Assembly (NCBI GenBank): GCA_900315785.1
Contig: ONAL01000007.1
Location: 1-50,729, forward strand
From: an uncultured Eubacteriales bacterium
GTDB taxonomy: Bacteria; Bacillota; Clostridia; Oscillospirales; Acutalibacteraceae
Length of the DNA stretch: 50,729 nt
Direction of reading: 5' to 3'
Both the position numbers and the translations under genes were made by a program. Position 1 is the first letter of the stretch. Every line of letters begins with the position of its first letter. Of the stretch, positions 43,696 to 50,729 are shown in pieces. The notes below the pieces were generated by a model. That model was given only the letters and a program-made list of their open reading frames with translations. It ran no database searches and had not been told where the DNA came from.

Positions 43696-46600
43696 GTGCT
43701 TCATTTGATTTTAGGAAAAAGCGGCAGCGGCAAGACAACGCGCGCTCTGAATATCCTCGGCGAGCTCAGACAAAAGGGAGATACAAAGCTTCTTATGCTC
43801 GTGCCCGACCAGAACTCCTTCGAGACCGAGACGGCGTTTCTGAATCTGCTCGGAGCGGATAAGTCGCGCGACGTGCTTGTGTTCGGCTTCAAAAGACTTT
43901 GCGACTATGTTTTCAAGAATTCGGGCAATATTCCCGAAAATGTGATTGACGACGGCGTCCGCAAGATAATTATGAGACGTGCTCTGGACGAGTGCGTCGA
44001 TAACCTGAGCTTTTTCTCGTCCGTTAAGACCAGAAAGTCCGTGCTCGACCTTATGCTCCATTCGCTCAAGGAGTGGAAAAAGGACAATATCACCCTCGAT
44101 ATGATTGATTCGGTCAAGGATAAGATTACGAGCGAAAGCCTCAGACATAAGCTTGAGGAAACCTCGCTCACGCTCTCAGCCTATGACGCTTTGCTCGCTC
44201 AGACATATATCGACCCGCTCGACGACCTCACCAGGCTCAATAATATTCTCGAGAGCTCCGACTTCTTTGACGGATATACCGTCGTTGTGGATTCGTTCAG
44301 CGGCTTTACATATCAACAGCTAACCGTAATTTCAACCCTAATGAAGCGAAGCCGTGAGTTCTTTGTGACACTCAATCTGGACGTTGAGCGCAAGGACAGC
44401 GAGATTTTCGCCACAACCTATCGCACCTACCGTCAGCTCAGACGTATCTCAAAGCGCGGCGGAATCGAGCTTGACAGCGATACCGTTCTTGAAAAGTCAT
44501 TCAGAACCGAAATCCCCGAGCTTGTCGCAGTCGGCGACCGCGTACTCGGAATCAACGACTTTGTTTATGATAAGTCAGCTGACGCTATAGAAACATATGA
44601 GGCTTCCGACGTATACAACGAAGCCGAGTTTGTCGCGCGCAGCGTGATGAGCCTTGTGTGCGACAGGGGCTATAAATTCAGCGATATCGCGGTCATCAGC
44701 CGTGAGATTGCGCCTTACAGCGGTATTCTCGATACCGCCTTTGAAAAGTTCGATATTCCGTACTTTATGAGCGTTCCCAAGGATATCTTCACAAAGCCCT
44801 TGGTTCGCTTTATCTGCTCCGCTCTCGAGTTTCTCTGCTTCGGCTTTGAACGCGAAAGCCTGCTTTCTATGCTCAAAAGCGGTCTTTCGGGTCTCGATGA
44901 AATCGAGATATCCGAACTTGAAAACTATCTTTTTATCTGGAATATTGACCGCTCCGCTCTCAAAAAAGAATTTAAGAACAATCCCTCGGGCTTCGGCGAA
45001 ATGACAAAGTCCGACGAGGAAGCGCTCGTTAAGCTCGAAAATACGCGCTCACGCGTGATTACTCCTCTGCTCGACTTCCTCGAAAGCTCAAAGAACGCCA
45101 AGGCTTCCGATATCACAAAGGCGCTCTACAAGCTTCTGACCGACTACAACGTCGACAACAGCGTGGATATTCTCTATGACAAGCTCGAGGCTCAGGGCTT
45201 AATCTTTGAGGCTAACGAGGAAATCAGAGTTTATAACCACGTTATGGAGGCTCTCGACAAAATGGTCGCGACAGTCGGCGACGACGTTATTGAGCTCAAG
45301 GATTACAAGGAATACCTCGAGTTTCTCTTCTCTGATATCAAATTCAGCGATATTCCCAGATATCAGGACCAGGTCGAGGTCGGCGTAGCTGACAGCATAA
45401 GGCTCGAGGACGTCAAAGCGGTGTTTATAATCGGAGCCGTTGACGGAGTTTTTCCGTCAGTTCCGAAAACAGCGGGAGTATTCTCCGAGAGCGAGAGAAA
45501 GCTCCTCATCGAGAATGACATTCCTCTCACCGATAATCTCGAGGATATAGCCGCTCACGAAAAGTATCTTGCGTACTGCGCTCTGACCTCTCCGAGCGAA
45601 AAGCTCTATGTGAGCTATTTCGTCAGCGACTTTTCGGGTCAGTCCTATAAGCCGTCAGTGATTTACACCGACATCGAGAGGATTTTCCCCGAACGGATTC
45701 ATTCCGCATATCTTGATAATAACGAAGCCGAAAAGCTCTTTAACGAGCAGCAGGCTTTTGAATTCTTAGCCGAAAACTATAACGGCAAAAGCGGCGTTAT
45801 ACATAGCTTAACCGAATATTTCGACAGCAGCGCCGAATATAAATCCGACCTCGAAAGGCTCGAGAGCGCAGTTAACCGCAGACCTTTCAGAATTGAAAAC
45901 CGTGACACCGCGGAAAAGCTCTTCGGCAAAAAAATCCGTATCTCCGCTTCTCAGCTCGAGAAGTACAAGCTCTGCGCCTTTCAGTATTTCTGTAACTACG
46001 GTCTGCGCGCAAGAGAACGTCAGGTCGCGAAGATTGACCCGATTCAGTTCGGAAACGTCGTCCACTACGCTCTTGAAAACTTTCTCAGGCTCCGCAACAA
46101 GGAGACCTTGAACAAGCTCTCCGAGGGCGAAATCAGAACAGATGTGGACAGGATTCTCAACGAATACGCCGACCTCAACTTCGGCGGTCTCGAGGATAAG
46201 GAGAAGTCCTTTATCCACCTTTTCGCACGTCTCAAGGAAAACATTGTCGTGCTGATAAACCACCTTATCCGTCAGCTCTCAAGGTCCGACTTTATTCCTG
46301 TGGATTTCGAGCTCGGTATCGGCACAGATATTCCGCCTTATACCGTCGATATTGACGGCGAACGCTCTGTTTCCGTGAACGGCTTTATCGACAGGGTAGA
46401 CGTTTGTATGAAGAACGAGGACGAGTATTACGTCAGGATTGTCGATTATAAGACTGGCAAAAAGACCTTTAATCTCTACGAAATCCTCTACGGAATCAAT
46501 ATGCAGATGCTCATTTACCTCAGCGCTGTTGCAAAGAACGGCGAAGGTTACTACGGCAAAAAACTGTCACCTGCGGGTATTCTCTATATGCCCGCAACCG

Positions 46601-47013
46601 CTCCGACTGTGAGCGGTGACGTGTCGGACATTAACCGCGAGTTTTCAAACAAGCTCAAAATGAACGGACTTATTCTCCGCGATGAGGAAGTCCTCAACCA
46701 TATGGACAAGAGCGGAGACTATATCAAGCTCAGCAAAAAGACGTTAAACAGCGAATATTCGGACACAGTCGCGAGCGAAGCGCAGTTCGCCGATATTTTC
46801 AGACATATCGATAATACGGTAAGAGAAATGGGCGAGAGCCTTCTCGGCGGCAAGGTTGAAGCAAGCCCCTTGAAGGGAATCGAAAACGGCTGCGCATACT
46901 GTCCCTATGACTCCGTATGTCTCAGAAAGTACGGCGACAGCTACCGCTGGGGCGAAAAGAAAAACGCCAAGGAAGTATATGACAGCATAAAGGAGGGAAA
47001 AGGCGATGAGTAA
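43696..47013 (+). CDS. addB: ATP-dependent helicase/nuclease subunit B (AddB)
   Basis: AddB with AddA forms the Firmicutes double-strand-break resection helicase-nuclease that recognises Chi. The 1105-residue protein has Walker A GKSGSGKT at residues 7-14, a long helicase-like middle, and a RecB-type C-terminal nuclease (VDYKTGKKTFNLYEI). An Fe-S cluster is indicated by Cys in KLCAFQYFCNYG and the later CAYCPYDSVC set. Start is GTG 43696 behind TGAGGTGATTTT. It overlaps addA by 8 bp. Confidence 0.95.
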   Translation: MLHLILGKSGSGKTTRALNILGELRQKGDTKLLMLVPDQNSFETETAFLNLLGADKSRDVLVFGFKRLCDYVFKNSGNIPENVIDDGVRKIIMRRALDECVDNLSFFSSVKTRKSVLDLMLHSLKEWKKDNITLDMIDSVKDKITSESLRHKLEETSLTLSAYDALLAQTYIDPLDDLTRLNNILESSDFFDGYTVVVDSFSGFTYQQLTVISTLMKRSREFFVTLNLDVERKDSEIFATTYRTYRQLRRISKRGGIELDSDTVLEKSFRTEIPELVAVGDRVLGINDFVYDKSADAIETYEASDVYNEAEFVARSVMSLVCDRGYKFSDIAVISREIAPYSGILDTAFEKFDIPYFMSVPKDIFTKPLVRFICSALEFLCFGFERESLLSMLKSGLSGLDEIEISELENYLFIWNIDRSALKKEFKNNPSGFGEMTKSDEEALVKLENTRSRVITPLLDFLESSKNAKASDITKALYKLLTDYNVDNSVDILYDKLEAQGLIFEANEEIRVYNHVMEALDKMVATVGDDVIELKDYKEYLEFLFSDIKFSDIPRYQDQVEVGVADSIRLEDVKAVFIIGAVDGVFPSVPKTAGVFSESERKLLIENDIPLTDNLEDIAAHEKYLAYCALTSPSEKLYVSYFVSDFSGQSYKPSVIYTDIERIFPERIHSAYLDNNEAEKLFNEQQAFEFLAENYNGKSGVIHSLTEYFDSSAEYKSDLERLESAVNRRPFRIENRDTAEKLFGKKIRISASQLEKYKLCAFQYFCNYGLRARERQVAKIDPIQFGNVVHYALENFLRLRNKETLNKLSEGEIRTDVDRILNEYADLNFGGLEDKEKSFIHLFARLKENIVVLINHLIRQLSRSDFIPVDFELGIGTDIPPYTVDIDGERSVSVNGFIDRVDVCMKNEDEYYVRIVDYKTGKKTFNLYEILYGINMQMLIYLSAVAKNGEGYYGKKLSPAGILYMPATAPTVSGDVSDINREFSNKLKMNGLILRDEEVLNHMDKSGDYIKLSKKTLNSEYSDTVASEAQFADIFRHIDNTVREMGESLLGGKVEASPLKGIENGCAYCPYDSVCLRKYGDSYRWGEKKNAKEVYDSIKEGKGDE

Positions 47014-50000
47014 GGTTAACTGGACTCCCGCTCAGCGCGACGCTATTGACGCGCGCGACGGCGATGTGCTCGTTTCAGCAGCGGCAGGCTCGGGCAAAAC
47101 CGCGGTTCTCGTAGAGCGTATTATCGAAGCCGTTACCGACCCCGTCAATCCAGTCTCAATCGACAGAATGCTGATTGTAACCTTTACGCGCGCCGCGACC
47201 TTTGAAATGCGCACGCGTATTGAAAAGGCGATTGACAAGCTCCTCAAAAACGACCCCTTCAACAAATACCTGATTTCGCAGAAGCAGCTTCTTTACAGCG
47301 CAAAAATCCTCACAATCGACGGCTTCTGCTCGGACTTTATCAAGCAGTATTTTTATAAGCTGGACATCAGGCGCGATTTCCGTGTTCCCGATGACGGAGA
47401 AATTGCTATTCTCAGAGAAAAGGCGCTCAACTCGGCACTGGAGTTTTTCTATCAGCAGAACGACAAGAGCTTTCTTGACCTCGTTTCCGCGGTCTGTTCC
47501 GTAAAGGACGACAACAACCTCAAGGACGAAATCCTGAGTATCTACAATTATCTCAGAGCGTTTCCGTTCCCAGATGACTGGATGAGCGAGAAGCTCAGCC
47601 TTTACGATACCGCAAAAACTCCTTTCACAAAAACACCGTATTATTCCTACATAATGAACTACGCAAAGGAATGCCTTCTGTACTGCCTTGAGCTTTGCGA
47701 TACGAGCTTTAAGTACCTCGGACAGGATACATTCCTTGACGAAAAGGCAATCGGCAAAATCCGGGATATGCTCGAGGACGATTTCGCAACACTGAACAAG
47801 CTCAATGCCCATATTATGAACGGCGACTGGGACAAGGTCTGCGGTTTCGTTTCGTCCGTAAAGTTCAAGACCTTCCCCAGGATTACGGGAGCAAATGACG
47901 ATGAATATAAGCTCCTTATCGCGTCAAACCGTGATTCGTACAAGGCTGAGGTTAAGAAGCTCGGCGCGCTCTTCTCGGATAGTCTCGACGACCTTAACGC
48001 TCTCAGCGACAGGCTTTATCCTTTGGTAAAGGCGCTGTTTGACTGCGTAAAGCGTTTTGAGCTCGAATACAACGCCTTAAAGACAGACAAGAATCTGCTC
48101 GAGTTCTCAGATATCGAGCACCTTGCAATCGAGCTGTTGTGCGAGAACCGCGACGGCGAGATAATCTACACCGATATTTCCGAGGAAATATCCTCGTGCT
48201 TTGACCTGATAATGGTCGATGAGTTCCAGGATATCAACGACGCTCAGAACCTTCTTTTTAAGGCGCTCAGCCGTGACAAGGGAAACCTGTTTGTCGTCGG
48301 AGACGTGAAGCAGAGTATTTACGGCTTCCGTCAGGCTAAGCCCGAAATCTTTATAGATTACAAAAACCGCTATAAGCTTTTTGACCGAAACAATCCCGCA
48401 TATCCGGCAAAAATAATTCTTGACAGGAATTTTAGAAGCCGTGAGGGAATCACCGACGCGTGCAATTTTGTTTTCTCGTCGCTGATGTCACCCGAAATCG
48501 GCGGACTTGATTATAACGACGAGGAAAAGCTCGTCTGCGGAGCCGACTATCCCAACAACAGCGCGCCCAATATGGAGCTTCTGCTCATTGACGGCGGAGA
48601 TGTGAACAAGGAAGAGGAGGAGACGAACACCCAGCTCGAGGCTCAGCTCGTAGCCGAAAAAATCCTCAAAATGATGTATGAGGAAAAAACTCTCATCAAG
48701 GACGAAAACTCCGAGCGTAAGCTCGAGTACCGCGATATCGCGATTCTGCTTCGAAGCGCAAAGGGCGACACCCGCCGAGCGGCCACTTTCTCAAACGTCC
48801 TGCGTCAGTACGGCATACCCGCAGTCTCCGAGCTCAAGAGCAATTTCTTTGAGGAAAACGAGATAAAGGTTATGCTAAACTGCCTTAGGATAATCGACAA
48901 CCCTGTGCTCGATATTCCGCTTCTGTCGGTTATGATGAGCCCGATGTTCGGCTTCACGGCTGACGAGATGTCGCTGATACGCTCCAAATACCGCCGTATG
49001 CCGATATATAACGCGGTCAAGCTCTATTCAAAAGAGGACGAAAAAGCGCGCGATTTCATCGAGTTTATCGATAAAATGCGCTCTCTGGCAGTCACAGTCA
49101 CGGTAGATAAGCTGATAGATATCGTTGCTCACAGCTGCGGTTATATTTCAATTGTAAAGGCGATAAGCAAGGCGTCTGCACGAAATCTGTATCTGTTGCG
49201 AAGCTATGCGCGCGATTATTCCGAGAACGGCTACAAAACGCTGACCGCCTTTATCAACTACATCGACAGAATGATAGAGCGAGGAACCGTGCTAAACGCA
49301 AGCGATAATTCCTCGAAGGAATTAAATGCCGTAACGGTTATGAGTATTCACGCGAGTAAGGGACTTGAGTTTCCTGTTTGTTTCATAAGCTCCACGGGCA
49401 CAAAGTTCAACTTCCGCGACACCTCAAACGATTTGACCCTCGACAGCGTGGGAGGAGTAGGTCTGAGATACCGCGAGAATCTCGTCAAGTACGACACTCT
49501 ACACCGCAAGGCTGTTTCGATGATGCTTAAGGATTCACAGATGTCAGAGGAAATGCGAATCCTGTATGTGGCACTAACCAGAGCCAAAGAGCGACTGATT
49601 ATCACAAGCGTTCAGAACAATCCCGACGAATATCTCTCCAAGCTTGCCAATAAAATTACTTCGTATCCGCCTGCGCCGTTTGTCGTAAAGAGCGCTTCGT
49701 CGTTCTCTGACTGGCTGTTCACCTGCGCGCTTTTTAACAGCAACTGCAACGCCGCAAAGGCGCTTGGACTTAATACCGAAGCAAACGACGGCACAGCCTT
49801 GCCGTGGGTACTCAGCAGCGTTTCACGTCCCGAGTTCTCGGACGGCGAGACGCCTGTCGCAAATCCCGAGGAGCTCGAGATTGAGCGCAATATCCCCGAC
49901 GGCTTTATGGAGAAGTTCAGACAAAGGCTCGCCTTTGAATATAAAAACAAGCCCCTTTCGTCGCTGCCTCAGAAGGTCAGCGCGTCGGAGCTCAGCCATA

Positions 50001-50575
50001 AGGATAATAAGATTTTCAACAAGGTCTTGCGCAGACCCTCGTTCCTCGACGCAGAATCCGCGTCGGGTGCAGAATCAGGTACCGCTTTTCATACCTTTAT
50101 GGAGCGTTGTGATTTGCGGGGCGCCCGAAAGGACGTCACAGCGGAAGCCGACCGTCTCGCGGCAGACGGCTATCTCACCGAGCGTATGCGCTCTTTGCTT
50201 GACCTGGAAAAGCTCGGTGCTTTTCTGAATAGCGAGCTGATTGACCGAGTGCTTCGTAGCGAGCGGTATTATCGTGAATTTACCTTCACCGTCAAAATCA
50301 AAGCCGCGGATTATAACCCCGAAATAGCTCCCGAGTTTTCGGACAGAGAGCTTATAATGCAGGGTGCTGTGGACTTGGCGTTCGTCGAGAACGGAGAGCT
50401 TGTAATCGTCGATTACAAGACCGATAGGGTAAAGGAAGCCGAAAAACTCCGCGAAATGTACCGAAAGCAGGTCGAGCTCTATAAACAGGCGCTTGAGGAA
50501 ACACTCGGCTTATCTGTCAAAGAAACAATTATCTATTCCGTACATCTGAATAAGAGCATTAAAAAAGAGGCGTAA
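47006..50575 (+). CDS. addA: ATP-dependent helicase/nuclease subunit A (AddA)
   Basis: This 1189-residue UvrD-like motor and nuclease subunit pairs with AddB. It begins with NWTPAQRDAIDARDGDVLV and Walker A AAGSGKT at residues 26-32, followed by ITVTFTRAA-type LIVTFTRAATFEMRTRIEKA, motif II VDEFQDIND, VGDVKQSIYGFRQAKPEIF, the MSIHASKGLEFPVCF motif V, LYVALTRAKERLII motif VI and a RecB-type nuclease with GAVDLAFVENGELVIVDYKT. Start ATG 47006 lies inside the end of addB behind GGAGGGAAAAGGCG. A strong terminator follows. Confidence 0.97.
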   Translation: MSKVNWTPAQRDAIDARDGDVLVSAAAGSGKTAVLVERIIEAVTDPVNPVSIDRMLIVTFTRAATFEMRTRIEKAIDKLLKNDPFNKYLISQKQLLYSAKILTIDGFCSDFIKQYFYKLDIRRDFRVPDDGEIAILREKALNSALEFFYQQNDKSFLDLVSAVCSVKDDNNLKDEILSIYNYLRAFPFPDDWMSEKLSLYDTAKTPFTKTPYYSYIMNYAKECLLYCLELCDTSFKYLGQDTFLDEKAIGKIRDMLEDDFATLNKLNAHIMNGDWDKVCGFVSSVKFKTFPRITGANDDEYKLLIASNRDSYKAEVKKLGALFSDSLDDLNALSDRLYPLVKALFDCVKRFELEYNALKTDKNLLEFSDIEHLAIELLCENRDGEIIYTDISEEISSCFDLIMVDEFQDINDAQNLLFKALSRDKGNLFVVGDVKQSIYGFRQAKPEIFIDYKNRYKLFDRNNPAYPAKIILDRNFRSREGITDACNFVFSSLMSPEIGGLDYNDEEKLVCGADYPNNSAPNMELLLIDGGDVNKEEEETNTQLEAQLVAEKILKMMYEEKTLIKDENSERKLEYRDIAILLRSAKGDTRRAATFSNVLRQYGIPAVSELKSNFFEENEIKVMLNCLRIIDNPVLDIPLLSVMMSPMFGFTADEMSLIRSKYRRMPIYNAVKLYSKEDEKARDFIEFIDKMRSLAVTVTVDKLIDIVAHSCGYISIVKAISKASARNLYLLRSYARDYSENGYKTLTAFINYIDRMIERGTVLNASDNSSKELNAVTVMSIHASKGLEFPVCFISSTGTKFNFRDTSNDLTLDSVGGVGLRYRENLVKYDTLHRKAVSMMLKDSQMSEEMRILYVALTRAKERLIITSVQNNPDEYLSKLANKITSYPPAPFVVKSASSFSDWLFTCALFNSNCNAAKALGLNTEANDGTALPWVLSSVSRPEFSDGETPVANPEELEIERNIPDGFMEKFRQRLAFEYKNKPLSSLPQKVSASELSHKDNKIFNKVLRRPSFLDAESASGAESGTAFHTFMERCDLRGARKDVTAEADRLAADGYLTERMRSLLDLEKLGAFLNSELIDRVLRSERYYREFTFTVKIKAADYNPEIAPEFSDRELIMQGAVDLAFVENGELVIVDYKTDRVKEAEKLREMYRKQVELYKQALEETLGLSVKETIIYSVHLNKSIKKEA

Positions 50576-50599
50576 AAACGCCAATATCATTTAGTTAAG

Positions 50600-50638
50600 A
50601 AACAAGACACTCACGAAAAGTGGGTGCCTTGTTTTTTT
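50600..50638 (+). terminator. Terminator after addA
   Basis: AACAAGACACTCAC / GTGGGTGCCTTGTT stem with a 5-nt GAAAA loop, followed by a T7 tract. Confidence 0.9.
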
Positions 50639-50639
50639 G

Positions 50640-50729
50640 GTATGACGGGCATATCAATGCTCTGTGGTGAAAGTCCACCGAGGCGTAGTTACCGACGAAC
50701 TCAAAAGCGACTCCCAAGGTTTGTATCGT
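50640..50729 (+). mobile_element. Probable 5' end of a group IIC intron (continues beyond window)
   Basis: Starting at GTATGACGGGCAT, immediately after the addA terminator T-tract, the sequence GCTCTGTGGTGAAAGTCCACC and then AGTTACCGACGAACTC resembles domain I of bacterial group IIC introns: a 5' GTGYG-like start, an early GGGCAT, GGTGA-AGTCC hairpin, and AGTTACCGACGAAC. Group IIC introns are known to insert directly after Rho-independent terminators, as here. The reverse transcriptase, if any, would be outside the window. Assignment is by pattern. Confidence 0.55.

Overview
The window looks like a chromosomal segment of an anaerobic, spore-forming member of the Clostridia, most likely in the Ruminococcaceae/Oscillospirales. 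The grounds are its sporulation genes (spoIVA, sipL, a spoVM-like gene, the complete spoIIIA operon, spoIIR), a CIRCE-controlled groESL, addAB with an iron-sulfur AddB, ferredoxin-dependent 2-oxoacid metabolism, and frequent TTG/GTG starts. No rRNA operon, CRISPR array, plasmid or phage module is visible.

Layout. 1-520: the 3' end of a large serine recombinase, then tRNA-Ala(GGC) whose 3' end and terminator lie in a large inverted repeat. 521-3867 (minus): a spore-envelope cluster in which a 47-aa membrane ORF and a 30-aa SpoVM-like peptide precede sipL and spoIVA. 3971-7298: an RluA-type pseudouridine synthase, a small hypothetical gene and a clostripain-type lipoprotein. 7299-8136: a gene-poor patch with tRNA-Leu(UAG), half of a second tRNA-Leu, and unidentified sequence. 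8137-11041: decayed genes, namely a glycosyltransferase-like gene with a stop and a frameshift, a GPH-type transporter cut off at its C-terminus, and a cut-off, frameshifted secreted-protein gene on the other strand. 11038-14135: two zinc-ribbon membrane proteins, a small membrane protein, and a small NrdD-C-terminus-like gene behind an NrdR-box-like promoter.

14372-29286 is a dense plus-strand block: LCP protein, HD-domain protein, ligA, spoIIIAA-AH, nusB, a TsaD paralogue, xseA and dnaE. 29407-33497: iorA-iorB-paaK-ACT, which together can interconvert aryl acids, aryl-CoAs and aryl pyruvates. 33618-35620: CIRCE-groES-groEL. 35716-37182 (minus): a DUF1292 protein, a 6S RNA, then gpsA. 37369-39747: exopolysaccharide genes behind two promoters with a terminator hairpin between them. 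39973-43633: a LURP-like protein, Lrp-type regulator plus aminotransferase (translationally coupled), ispE and spoIIR. 43696-50575: addB-addA, followed by a strong terminator and what looks like the 5' end of a group IIC intron.

Most notable: the linked SpoVM/SipL/SpoIVA set, including a peptide gene short enough to be missed by gene callers; the NrdR-like operator on a tiny NrdD-C-terminus-like gene; the 6S RNA; the aryl-acid cluster; a compact SpoIIIAG; a half tRNA gene first in a strong tRNA transcript; and the decayed stretch with an abrupt junction. No wholly new multi-gene system could be established from sequence alone.
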